The position numbers were made by a program, and so were the translations under genes. The notes under the pieces were generated by a model. The model was not told the DNA's origin. It searched no databases and saw only the letters and a program-made list of their open reading frames with translations. This document shows positions 48,694-56,658 of a stretch of 64,000 nucleotides of DNA, piece after piece (position 1 is the first letter of the stretch; the number at the start of each line of letters is the position of its first letter). Origin of the DNA: DAOUEX01 sp034430235 (GTDB lineage: Bacteria > Chloroflexota > Anaerolineae > UBA2200); contig CAYZGO010000015.1 in NCBI GenBank assembly GCA_964478075.1, positions 18,240-82,239 of the forward strand. Direction: 5' to 3'.

Positions 48694-49855
48694 CCGTCAG
48701 CGCTTGCGCCTGGCGCTGTTGCGTGCGTTTGCCGCGCTGAGTTCGCCTCTGCGTCGAGGCAGACTACATGTCTTGCCTGCTGCACCACGAATCCTTGTGA
48801 TCCGCCCCGACCATATCGGCGACTTGCTCTTCGCGACGCCTGCGCTACGCGTACTGCGCAAGGCGTTCCCCAGCGCCCACCTGGCCTGTATGGTCGGCCC
48901 GTGGGGCAGGGCCGTGCTAGAGAACAATCCTCATCTTAGCGAGATCATCGTCTGTGAGTTTCCGGCCTTCAGCCGCAGGCTGAAGGCGTCGCTGCTTGCC
49001 CCGTATCGCAAACTGCACGAATGGGCTGCGCAGCTAGAGTCACGGCGCTTTGACATGGCCATAGTGCTGCGCTTCGACCACTGGTGGGGAGCGCTGTTGA
49101 CATATTCGGCGGGCATTCCCCGACGCCTGGGCTACGCAATCCCCGAATGCCAACCCTTCTTGACGAGAGTTGTCCCTTATATCAGCTTGCAGCATGAGGT
49201 ACAGCAAGACGTGACGCTCATCGAGCAGGCCGTACAAGAGAGTGGACGCCAGGTGCCTGAGGCTCCATTGACGCTTGAGTTTGAAATCCCTGCAAGAGAT
49301 CAGGAGTACATCGCCAGTTACCTGGCTGAGCATGGAGTGACAGCAGATCAGGGTTTGGTTGCCATTCATCCAGGCGCGGGTGCGCCTGTCAAGCAGTGGG
49401 GGCCGGAGGCTTTCGCTGCAGTCGCAGATGCCATCGCACGGCGTTGGAGGTTCAAGGTGGTCATCACCGGCGCCCGCGACGAACTCGACCTAGCCTGGTC
49501 AATCTACGCACGAATGCGCTTCGATCCCATCGTCGCTGCTGGCGAGACGTCACTAGGCCAGCTTGCCGCTCTTTTCCAGCGCTGTCGCCTTGTCATTGGC
49601 CCAGACTGCGGGCCGCTGCACCTCGCTGTGGCCGCCGGCACGCCGACGGTGCACCTTTATGGGCCGGTGGATCCACGCAAGTTCGGCCCGTGGGGTAAGC
49701 CAGAGAAGCACCTGGTCGTGAGTTCTCATCGCGAATGCGTCCCTTGCAACCGGCTTGACTACTCCGCCCAGGAGCTACCGAGCCACCCCTGTGTGCGTGA
49801 GATACCAGTTCAGGCCGTGCTCGAGGCTGCTCAGAAACTACTGAATAGAGTTTGA
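48683..49855 (+). CDS. Family 9 glycosyltransferase (ADP-heptose:LPS heptosyltransferase-like)
   Basis: 390 residues. The N-terminal ILVIRPDHIGDLLFATPALR and the C-terminal IHPGAGAPVKQWGPEAFAAV, IGPDCGPLHLAVAAGTPTV and LYGPVDPRKFGPWG are the GT9 hallmarks. GT9 enzymes transfer heptose in lipopolysaccharide core synthesis, but homologues in non-LPS bacteria use other sugars. The ATG at 48683 (MSPSRQRLRL) overlaps the previous stop; the open frame extends far upstream in the wrong frame over that gene and is not used. Last gene of the operon. Confidence 0.9.
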   Translation: MSPSRQRLRLALLRAFAALSSPLRRGRLHVLPAAPRILVIRPDHIGDLLFATPALRVLRKAFPSAHLACMVGPWGRAVLENNPHLSEIIVCEFPAFSRRLKASLLAPYRKLHEWAAQLESRRFDMAIVLRFDHWWGALLTYSAGIPRRLGYAIPECQPFLTRVVPYISLQHEVQQDVTLIEQAVQESGRQVPEAPLTLEFEIPARDQEYIASYLAEHGVTADQGLVAIHPGAGAPVKQWGPEAFAAVADAIARRWRFKVVITGARDELDLAWSIYARMRFDPIVAAGETSLGQLAALFQRCRLVIGPDCGPLHLAVAAGTPTVHLYGPVDPRKFGPWGKPEKHLVVSSHRECVPCNRLDYSAQELPSHPCVREIPVQAVLEAAQKLLNRV

Positions 49856-49892
49856 CAGGCCCGCCTCAATACTACAGCCACAGTTGGCCGAG

Positions 49893-49924
49893 ATGTCATT
49901 CTGAGCGACCGAAGGGAATCTCAT
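49893..49924. repeat. GTCATTCTGAGC-type repeat fragment
   Basis: TGTCATTCTGAGCGACCGAA followed by GGGAATCTCATC is a motif I recall as a common dispersed bacterial repeat. A shorter relative is at 26331-26342 (TGTCATTCTGAG) and a weaker one at 16794-16803. Confidence 0.5.
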
Positions 49925-49943
49925 CGTAGCATAGCCTTACCCT

Positions 49944-50057
49944 ACTGCTTCGTGCATGAACCGCTCGTCCCGCCCTGACGGGATTGCTAAACCTCACTGG
50001 TCGGATTACCGTACAAAAACCGGTGCCTGAGTTTAGCGCTTGACGCAGTACCCTGTA
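49944..50057 (+). repeat. Dispersed repeat family 2, copy B
   Basis: Begins ACTGCTTCGTGC and has an insert with arms TCCCG and CGGGA that copy A lacks. It contains GCTAAACCTCACTGGT mirrored by ACCGGTGCCTGAGTTTAGC, and ends GCTTGACGCAGTACCCTGTA. It ends 11 bases before the M28 peptidase start. Confidence 0.8.
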
Positions 50058-50068
50058 AGAGGGTGAAC

Positions 50069-51535
50069 ATGCGATTCGTCTGGAGCCTGGCAACTATCCT
50101 TCTGCTTGCTGCGCTGTCCGGAATGGCGCTCGGTGCGAGCACCGAGTTTTGCCTGGTGACTATCCCCTATGAAGGGCTGGAACAGCTTCGGCAACTGGCG
50201 TCCTGGGGACTGCAGATCATCAACTATCAGGGGAACGTCCTCGCTGCGCTGAGCTGTGACGGACAGATCGAGAGATTGCGCCAGGCCGGTTTTCAGGTCA
50301 CAGTCCTGGACTGGGCAGCGGACACCCGGCTATACTATGTGACCTATCCCTCCCCAGCGGATGACTTCGCACCGCTGTCCGCAGTAGAGGCCGCATACCC
50401 ATACGCGCGGGATGTCCATATCGTCAGAGCCACGTCCGCCCAGGCGGAAGCTCTGGCCATGCGGGGCGTGGAAATCGTCAAGCTGCCCAATTGCGTTATC
50501 CTTCCCGGACGACAGCCGACCATGGCAGATTTGCAGGCCCGACTGGCGCACAGCCCTGGTGTCCAAGCAATGGTAGACGCGGTCTCACCCACGCTGCTTG
50601 TCCATCACGTATGCAAGCTCCAGGACGATGACAGCCTGGACTATTGCAATGAATTCGGAACTCGCTATTCGTATGCCACGGCGAAGCTAAACGAAGCAGC
50701 ACAGTACCTTTACGACGAGTACGCTACCCTGGGGCTGTCGGTAACCTGTGACGCGTTCGTATACAACAGTAAGCCGATGACCAACGTCGTGGCCGAGTTG
50801 TCAGGCGTCGGTCCTGTCAGCAATCACATCTACATTATCTGCGCGCATTACGACTCGATTTCGTGGGATAGTGACAGATACAAGATCGCACCAGGCGCTG
50901 ATGACAATGCCAGTGGCTCAGCAGCGGTACTGGAGGCGGCCCGCATCTTGAGTCAGTACCAGTTCCCACGCACGCTGCGCTTCGTTAACTTTGCGGGAGA
51001 GGAACTCGGGTTGATAGGCAGTGCACACTACGCTGGGGAGGCGTTCAGGCGCGGGGACCTGATTGATGGTGTGATCAACCTGGATATGATCGGCTACGAA
51101 AGTGTGCCGCCGAACGATCACATCGTGGAGATCCACGCTGGCATAGATCCGGCATCCATCGCGCTGGCGGAGACCCTGATTGACAACATCTCCGAGTATG
51201 GTCTGCTTCTCGTCCCTCAGAACATTACAGAGACCGCAGTCAAGTGCGGCGATCACGCCTCTTTCTGGAATCGTGGATACGCGGCTATCTTGGGTATTGA
51301 AGATCTCGATGACTTTAATCCTCACTACCACTCTAGAAACGATACGTTGGCCAACATGCAAACGCAGATGATGGTTGAGTACACCAAAGCCTGCGTAGCT
51401 ACGCTTGCTGAATTGGCCTCAATGCCGAATGAGACAACTCCGACTCCCACTTGGGCAGCACCCCCAATCCTACGTCGGTACCTGCCAATCGTACTCTGCA
51501 AGTGGACATCATCGAATCCAACAAGGGGTCCGTAA
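50069..51535 (+). CDS. Secreted M28-family zinc aminopeptidase
   Basis: 488 residues. A signal peptide (MRFVWSLATILLLAALSGMA) and a prodomain of about 170 residues precede the M28 peptidase domain. Metal-site motifs are AHYDS, GADDNASGSAAVLEAARIL, FAGEELGLIGSAHYA, INLDMIGYES and HYHSRNDT. It should release N-terminal residues from peptides outside the cell and so feed the Opp/Dpp transporter. A short Thr/Pro stretch and a terminal RRYLPIVLCKW follow; I recall a similar hydrophobic LPxxL-type tail on exported Chloroflexota proteins, possibly a surface-retention signal. The ATG at 50069 has AGAGGG. Confidence 0.9.
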   Translation: MRFVWSLATILLLAALSGMALGASTEFCLVTIPYEGLEQLRQLASWGLQIINYQGNVLAALSCDGQIERLRQAGFQVTVLDWAADTRLYYVTYPSPADDFAPLSAVEAAYPYARDVHIVRATSAQAEALAMRGVEIVKLPNCVILPGRQPTMADLQARLAHSPGVQAMVDAVSPTLLVHHVCKLQDDDSLDYCNEFGTRYSYATAKLNEAAQYLYDEYATLGLSVTCDAFVYNSKPMTNVVAELSGVGPVSNHIYIICAHYDSISWDSDRYKIAPGADDNASGSAAVLEAARILSQYQFPRTLRFVNFAGEELGLIGSAHYAGEAFRRGDLIDGVINLDMIGYESVPPNDHIVEIHAGIDPASIALAETLIDNISEYGLLLVPQNITETAVKCGDHASFWNRGYAAILGIEDLDDFNPHYHSRNDTLANMQTQMMVEYTKACVATLAELASMPNETTPTPTWAAPPILRRYLPIVLCKWTSSNPTRGP

Positions 51536-51669
51536 CTGCTGACACTCTCAGGTGTTTTCTGACGACTCTAACAGCAGACTTGGCTGGGTTGAGCGCGACG
51601 CGCGCGGGGCAAGTACATGGCCACATCAACCCTGGCTGCTCAAGCACTTGGACAGCGCACACAGGCCCT

Positions 51670-51698
51670 TTGACAAAAGAAGGCCGCTATGATAACAT
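51670..51698 (+). promoter_or_regulatory. Sigma70-type promoter of the solute-binding lipoprotein gene
   Basis: Consensus TTGACA (51670-51675), a 17-base spacer and TAACAT (51693-51698), about 35 bases before the start codon. Confidence 0.65.
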
Positions 51699-51734
51699 CT
51701 CTTGCAATGTGACCAGGGTAGAAAGAGAAGCGAC

Positions 51735-53477
51735 ATGCACATGAGACGCCAATCCAGCAGGATATGCCCATTTGTCCTGGTCATCTCCTGTCTGCTGCTT
51801 GCTGGATGCGGCCCGCCCCCCCTGGGCGCAACCCCGACGTTCGTTGCGCCGACTGTCCTGGTTCCCACCAGCACGTCCGCGCCAAAGTCGAGCACTCCAA
51901 GCCCCACGAACACGCCGCTTCACATCGCTGGCGTATTGCACTTGGCTGTTCGTGAGGATGTCAAGACTCTGAACCCTTATCTGGTGTCGAATGCAAGCGA
52001 AGAGTTCGTCGTAAGCCTGCTGTACGATACTCTATTGGATTACAATCTGCGCAAGGGCTTGGGGCCAAACCTGGCAGAGCGCTGGGAACTATCGTCGGAC
52101 GGTGTCAGCCTGACCTTCTGGCTCAATCCGCAAGCCAGGTGGCACCACGGCCCGCCTGTTATAGCGAAGGACGTCGTCTTTTCCTTCAACCTTGTGCGCC
52201 AAGAGCAGTTCCCAGGACTGGTGCGCGTTGCTGCTCTCGTTGATCGGGTAGAAGCCATAAGCCCCAAAGAGGTGAGGTTTGTCCTGTTGAAAAAACAGGC
52301 CGATGCCGTACACCTGCTGGGTACCCAACTCAGGATTGTCCCTGCATCTCTGTGGGAGAAGGTTAGTGACCCGCTTCACTATTCAAATCTGGAAAATCCT
52401 GCCGGTTCGGGGCCTTTCCTCCTACTGGAGCGGGGGGACGAAGGGCAACTCGTCCTGCGCAACACGAGGACTCACCACTGTACGATGCCCAGGATAGACA
52501 CACTTGTCCTGGACATTTCGCATGACGAGGACGCGGCCCTCGAGGCGCTGCAGGATGGCGACCTGGACGCGCTTGGGTGGGACGTTGTACCATACGTTGC
52601 CAGCGATGTGCGGGACAATCCAGACAGCTATGCAAGCATCAAGCTGGCGGAGGCTCCCGGCATGCGCACTCACACGCTGCTTTTTGACCTGCGCAAGGCA
52701 CCGTATGACAATCGCGCCTTTCGCCAGGGTCTGGCACAGGCTATTGATGCACAGGCCATTATTGATGCTGCGCTTGCGGGGTTTGGCGATGCAGCGACGC
52801 CGGGGCTCTTTCCGCCAGCTTCCCCATGGCGAAATACAAGCATCACTCCCCTCGCCGGTGACCCACAGCAGGCAAGCAAAGAGCTGGAGGCAGCAGGCTT
52901 CTTGGACAGAGACGGCGATGGGTTACGAGAGAACCCCGATGGCAGCGCACTACAGATTCCTATCACGTGCTCGGACCTGCCTATCTCTGTGCGTGTCGCT
53001 GAATTGGTCGCCGCCAACTGGCAGTCTGTTGGCATCCAGGTAAAAGTCGAGGCCCTGGCTCAGGATCTCATGGTGCCGACGCTGATGCAGGCTCAGTTCG
53101 GCGTCATCCTACACAGCGTATCACTCAATGAGCCCGAGATGGCCTTCTTCTACTTTCACACCTCACGTGGGCTAATCAAGAATGGTCGCGTCTCTGGCTT
53201 CAACTACGGTGGCTACGCCAATCCGCAGTACGACGATGTAGCTACTATCTCTTGGGAGGAACAGGAGCCTGCCAGACGACGGGAGTTGCTGTACCAGTTG
53301 CAAGAGATCCTGGCCAGGGACCTGCCACAGATTCCTTTGTACATTCCCCGCGTGTTGAACCTGCATCGGGATGACCGCTTCGTGGGTTGGAGCACGGAGC
53401 CTGGCGTTGGCCTTGTCAATCGGACGACGATTGCGAACCTGTGCGCGGTCGGGGGTTCTTGGACTGACAACGACTGA
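51735..53477 (+). CDS. Orphan family 5 solute-binding lipoprotein
   Basis: About 580 residues. The signal peptide ends in lipobox LLAGC, then a Thr/Ser/Pro linker and the family 5 domain (LHLAVREDVKTLNPYLVSNA, LAERWELSSDGVSLTFWLNP). The C-terminal part has PARRRELLYQLQEILARDLP. It contains an unusual DRDGDGLRENPDGS segment, as seen in this family when it binds peptides with an EF-hand-like loop. No permease or ATPase gene is adjacent, so it may use the Opp system at 20-26 kb. The start is MHMRRQSS at 51735, or MRRQ at 51741. Confidence 0.88.
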   Translation: MHMRRQSSRICPFVLVISCLLLAGCGPPPLGATPTFVAPTVLVPTSTSAPKSSTPSPTNTPLHIAGVLHLAVREDVKTLNPYLVSNASEEFVVSLLYDTLLDYNLRKGLGPNLAERWELSSDGVSLTFWLNPQARWHHGPPVIAKDVVFSFNLVRQEQFPGLVRVAALVDRVEAISPKEVRFVLLKKQADAVHLLGTQLRIVPASLWEKVSDPLHYSNLENPAGSGPFLLLERGDEGQLVLRNTRTHHCTMPRIDTLVLDISHDEDAALEALQDGDLDALGWDVVPYVASDVRDNPDSYASIKLAEAPGMRTHTLLFDLRKAPYDNRAFRQGLAQAIDAQAIIDAALAGFGDAATPGLFPPASPWRNTSITPLAGDPQQASKELEAAGFLDRDGDGLRENPDGSALQIPITCSDLPISVRVAELVAANWQSVGIQVKVEALAQDLMVPTLMQAQFGVILHSVSLNEPEMAFFYFHTSRGLIKNGRVSGFNYGGYANPQYDDVATISWEEQEPARRRELLYQLQEILARDLPQIPLYIPRVLNLHRDDRFVGWSTEPGVGLVNRTTIANLCAVGGSWTDND

Positions 53478-53485
53478 AGTCGTTA

Positions 53486-54967
53486 CTACGAAGGCTCTGC
53501 CTCTTTGCCACGGGCAGCAAGGGCGTGATAATATAGGTCAACGTATTTCCTGGCCGACGCGTCCCACGAAAAGTCTGCCGCCATACCTCTCATCTGCAAC
53601 TGGCGCCATGTATCTTTGTACTTGTAGTTCTCCAGTGCGCGTACAATGGTGGCGAATAGTGCCCAGCGGTCATAAGGCACAAATGAAAAGCCATTGCCCT
53701 CTCCAGTTCGTGGGTCAAAGTCCTTTACTGTATCCGCCAGTCCGCCCGTGGCTCGTACTACGGGAACGTTGCCATAGCGCATGGCAATCATTTGGCCGAG
53801 CCCGCAGGGCTCGAAACGGGAAGGCATTAAGAACATGTCTGTGCCTGCGTAGATCTTTTGCGCCAGTTCAGCGTTGAAAGTAAGGAATATCGCTGCCTTG
53901 CCCGGGTAAGCCTGCGCGATGCGCGAGAACATCTCGTGATAGTGTGGCTCACCGGTTCCCAGCAGCACGAACTGCAAATCCAGATCCAGAACATGATCTA
54001 TGACGTCACCCAAAATAGCAACCCCCTTTTGATCAGTCAGTCGCGAGATGATCCCGATCAGAGGGACAGCGGCGTCCTCTTTGAGATTCGCCTCTCGTTG
54101 CAAAGCCAACTTGTTGTGAACGCGCTTCTCGAGACTGTTGACATCATAATTCTGTGCGATGTACTTATCTGTCGCTGGATTCATAAGCTCATAGTCTATG
54201 CCATTCAGAATACCAAACAGCCGCTCACGGCGGTCGCGCAGTAGGGGGTCCAGCTTCTGTCCGAACTCTGGAGTGAGGATCTCTTGAGCGTGCGTTTCAC
54301 TGACGGTATTGATGACATCAGCGAAGAAGATGCCGCGCGCCATGAGATCCACCACCTCAGTAAGGTCAGCCATCTCGGGATGATGCATAAAGCCGTATTC
54401 GCCAATGCCTGCGATTTCCAGCACGCGATAGCCAAAGATGCCTTGATAAGCCACGTTGTGGATGGTGTACACGGTAGCTGTGTGGGCAAAGAAGGGGTCG
54501 TCCTTGTAGATGGTTTTCAGCCAATTGGGTACGATAGCCGTGTGCCAATCATGGCAGTGAATAATGTCGGGACACCAGCCCAGACGCTTCAGCATCTCCA
54601 AAGAAGTCCGACAGAAGAAGATGAAGCGCTCCGCATCGTCTGGGTACATGTAGATGCCATCCCGGTCATAGTACTTGGCGTTCTCGATCATGTAGATGGG
54701 TATATCAGGCGCAATCGAGCCCTGTAGAACGGCTGCTTCCTCCATCTGCTTATCCATGGGCACGGGAAAGGCAGGAAGGACTTCCTTGAGACCGAACCTT
54801 TGTGGGTCAATACGCCCATAACGAGGCATGGCGACACGAATGTCGTGGCCCAGCGCGCGGATAGCCTTGGGTAGAGAGCCTGCTACATCCGCCAGGCCGC
54901 CGATCTTGGCAAAGGGGACTACTTCTGCAGAAAGCAGGAGTATCTTCAAAGGTTGGCGGTCTTTCAT
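53486..54967 (-). CDS. glgA: Glycogen (starch) synthase
   Basis: 493 residues, a GT5 enzyme. The N-terminus ILLLSAEVVPFAKIGGLADV contains the ADP-glucose-binding KxGGL motif. Later motifs are HDWHTAIVPNWL, GILNGIDYELMNPATD, the donor loop IISRLTDQKGVAIL, and the FEPCGLGQMIAMRYG catalytic segment. It extends alpha-1,4-glucan chains from ADP-glucose. No other glg gene is in the window. The start is MKDRQPLK at 54967, with GGGGAGG upstream. It is convergent with the solute-binding gene, eight bases apart. Confidence 0.95.
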   Translation of the reverse strand: MKDRQPLKILLLSAEVVPFAKIGGLADVAGSLPKAIRALGHDIRVAMPRYGRIDPQRFGLKEVLPAFPVPMDKQMEEAAVLQGSIAPDIPIYMIENAKYYDRDGIYMYPDDAERFIFFCRTSLEMLKRLGWCPDIIHCHDWHTAIVPNWLKTIYKDDPFFAHTATVYTIHNVAYQGIFGYRVLEIAGIGEYGFMHHPEMADLTEVVDLMARGIFFADVINTVSETHAQEILTPEFGQKLDPLLRDRRERLFGILNGIDYELMNPATDKYIAQNYDVNSLEKRVHNKLALQREANLKEDAAVPLIGIISRLTDQKGVAILGDVIDHVLDLDLQFVLLGTGEPHYHEMFSRIAQAYPGKAAIFLTFNAELAQKIYAGTDMFLMPSRFEPCGLGQMIAMRYGNVPVVRATGGLADTVKDFDPRTGEGNGFSFVPYDRWALFATIVRALENYKYKDTWRQLQMRGMAADFSWDASARKYVDLYYHALAARGKEAEPS

Positions 54968-54992
54968 CCACAGGCCTCCCCGCATTATATAC

Positions 54993-55217
54993 TCAGGTAG
55001 ATACCTTCTTCGTCTTTTGCTGAGCAATTCTGATGAGCGCGCGTAGGGCTTCGTTTACCGACTTAGAGTCGGTAAAGATTTCAGCCACGTCGGGAGAGAG
55101 GATAACCACGTTACTCCCTGCTGCATAGCGTTCGGCATACTTGCCCCGCACGCCCTCGCTGAAATCGTATTCGTCCAGCATTGCTGTATCAGGTTGAATT
55201 CCCGTCACCTTCTTCAT
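54993..55217 (-). CDS. Antitoxin of a BrnT-type toxin-antitoxin pair
   Basis: 74 residues beginning MKKVTGIQPDTAMLDEYDFS. The segment DEYDFSEGVRGKYAERYAAG and then NVVILSPDVAEIFTDSKSVN is a frequent partner of BrnT toxins, in my recall. It should bind and neutralise the toxin and repress the operon. The start codon at 55217 has AAAGGAGAG in good position and lies inside the 3' end of the toxin gene (29-base overlap). It is intact although the toxin is frameshifted. Confidence 0.8.
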   Translation of the reverse strand: MKKVTGIQPDTAMLDEYDFSEGVRGKYAERYAAGSNVVILSPDVAEIFTDSKSVNEALRALIRIAQQKTKKVST

Positions 55218-55481
55218 AGGCTCTCCTTTCACGAGGCATAGCAACTCGCGCACTGATGACACGAATACTATCTCCTCGTTCTGTGTGGACAACAACCAGC
55301 ATACGTCGCTGAATTGACTCTCCAATGGTGACAAAGCGTTCCTCTCAGGCGAGTGAGGCGGGTCTTCAATGGTCAAGGACAGTGGATCGCCAAACAACGT
55401 GGAGGCTTCTTCAAAAGACACATCGTGCTTCTTGAGATTGTGCCTGGCTTTCTTGTCGTCCCACTCAAAGATAAGTCCCAT
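55189..55481 (-). pseudogene. brnT: BrnT-type ribonuclease toxin, frameshifted
   Basis: The first frame reads MGLIFEWDDKKARHNLKKHD and then VSFEEASTLFGDPLSLTIED and PPHSPE, the BrnT N-terminus. Near 55341-55346 the homology moves to the next frame, which reads ERFVTIGESIQRRMLVVVHT and then ERGDSIRVISARVAMPRERR and AYEEGDGNST to the TGA at 55189-55191. One extra G in the AGAGG run would restore a single frame. The gene is therefore either a pseudogene, a sequencing error, or a programmed shift. The adjacent antitoxin is intact. Without the shift, the first frame runs on in frame into the antitoxin and looks like one 162-residue protein. Confidence 0.8.
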
Positions 55482-55786
55482 TCTGTCTCCAAATGGTAGG
55501 TATCTGATACGGTGCTTCGCTTGTGCCGCGCCATTTGTATCGCATTAATGCCCTCATGAAAATGGGCTCCGTATTAGTATTATAGTATTGCTGCCGCAAA
55601 GGGCAAGTGTCAAAAGACAGCAAGATGCCAGCAGGCTGCACAGAGTGCCTGCCTGGGTATCCGGAACGACTGGCGGAGACGTAGCCTCACCCTGCGGTGA
55701 GATTACACATGCCATGTCTCTATCGCAGATAGAGGCTACGTCTCTACAAGCGCTGCCCGAACTCGACGCAGCCACGGCAAACTGCA
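55482..55786. other. Intergenic region upstream of brnT
   Basis: 305 bases. A minus-strand promoter TTGCCC (55601-55606), a 16-base spacer and TATAAT (55579-55584) should drive brnT and the antitoxin. A 30-codon ORF between promoter and toxin overlaps the toxin start but has no clear ribosome binding site. A family 1 palindrome lies at 55675-55747. Confidence 0.6.
55675..55747. repeat. Modular palindrome family 1, copy with one 24-bp unit
   Basis: The left end is slightly decayed (GGAGACGTAGC). The core has CTCACCCTGCGGTGAG, one hairpin unit CTCTATC-GCA-GATAGAG follows, and the right end is GCTACGTCTCTAC (55735-55747). Confidence 0.9.
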
Positions 55787-55978
55787 CTACTCCCAGCTTA
55801 TAATCCAGGTGCAAAGCCCGGCCAGAAGGACGCAGGCCACGGCCATAAACAGGCGCTGGCTGGGCAGCAGGTCGGCACCCCGCGAGCTCAGCAGAAAGAT
55901 GACGACCATGCCAACGGCCAGTATGGCCCACATGGTTAGAAAGGGATGCTCCTCAACGAACCTTCGCCATGAAGTCAT
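55787..55978 (-). CDS. Small two-helix membrane protein
   Basis: 63 residues from MTSWRRFVEEHPFLTMWAIL. It has two membrane helices (LTMWAILAVGMVVIFLLSS and LFMAVACVLLAGLCTWIISW) joined by a short loop. The family is not recognised. GGGGG lies nine bases before the ATG. It starts 20 bases after the coaE stop on the same strand, so it is probably the last gene of the ABC-F/coaE operon. Confidence 0.6.
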   Translation of the reverse strand: MTSWRRFVEEHPFLTMWAILAVGMVVIFLLSSRGADLLPSQRLFMAVACVLLAGLCTWIISWE

Positions 55979-55998
55979 ATAGCCCCCTTGTGAAAGTC

Positions 55999-56658
55999 TC
56001 ACGCCGTGACATTGCGCTGGCGATGAGCCTGTATGATGCGTTCCCATTCTCTCAACACCTGCGCCCGCGTCTGCTTCAGGTCAGCGCTGTTGTCAATGAC
56101 TACATCGGCGAGAGCGATTTTTACTGCTTGTGGCGGCTGGGCAGCGATACGCAACTCGGCTTCTGCAGTGCTCAGACCCCGTCCCTCTGTCAAGCGTTTC
56201 ACCTGCTGCTCGTGTGGGCAGGTCACCACCCAGAGCTCGTCGCAACGACGGTACATGCCTGATTCGATCAGCTTGATCGCCTCGAGGACAATGACCCTGA
56301 CACCTGCTGAATCAGACGCAGACGGTGTCATCTCCTTGTGCAAGTCCTGCAGCAACCGTTTGCTCTCAGCAATCACCGTCGGGTGCACAATGGCTTCCAG
56401 ACGCGCGAGAGCCTCTGGGTCGGCAAAGACCCGTGCTCCCAGCCACGCTCGATCGATCTCGTCATTCGGCTGCAGAACCTCCGGCCCGAACTCATCCACG
56501 ACGTGCTGCCACGTCGGCGTACCGGCTCTCATTGCCTGGTGGGCAAGTGCATCGGCATCAACAACCTGAGCACCAAGTTGTGCCAGTATGGCGGCAACCA
56601 CGCTCTTACCAGTAGCGATATTGCCAGTGAGGCCAATGACGTACAGGTTCCTACTCAC
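55999..56658 (-). CDS. coaE: Dephospho-CoA kinase
   Basis: 219 residues, slightly longer than the usual 200. Walker A GLTGNIATGKSVV lies at the N-terminus, with VDADALAHQAM, the HPTVIAESKRLL segment, and the late QVKRLTEGRGLSTAEAELRI motif of the family. It phosphorylates dephospho-CoA in the last step of coenzyme A synthesis. The preferred start is GTG 56658, overlapping the stop of the ABC-F gene (GTGA) with GGAG upstream; a GTG seven codons earlier is possible. Confidence 0.92.
   Translation of the reverse strand: MSRNLYVIGLTGNIATGKSVVAAILAQLGAQVVDADALAHQAMRAGTPTWQHVVDEFGPEVLQPNDEIDRAWLGARVFADPEALARLEAIVHPTVIAESKRLLQDLHKEMTPSASDSAGVRVIVLEAIKLIESGMYRRCDELWVVTCPHEQQVKRLTEGRGLSTAEAELRIAAQPPQAVKIALADVVIDNSADLKQTRAQVLREWERIIQAHRQRNVTA

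Noticed and set aside
54993..55481. A single 162-residue protein
   Set aside because: The N-terminal third is BrnT, the middle is BrnT sequence read in the wrong frame, and the C-terminal 74 residues are a complete antitoxin with its own ribosome binding site.
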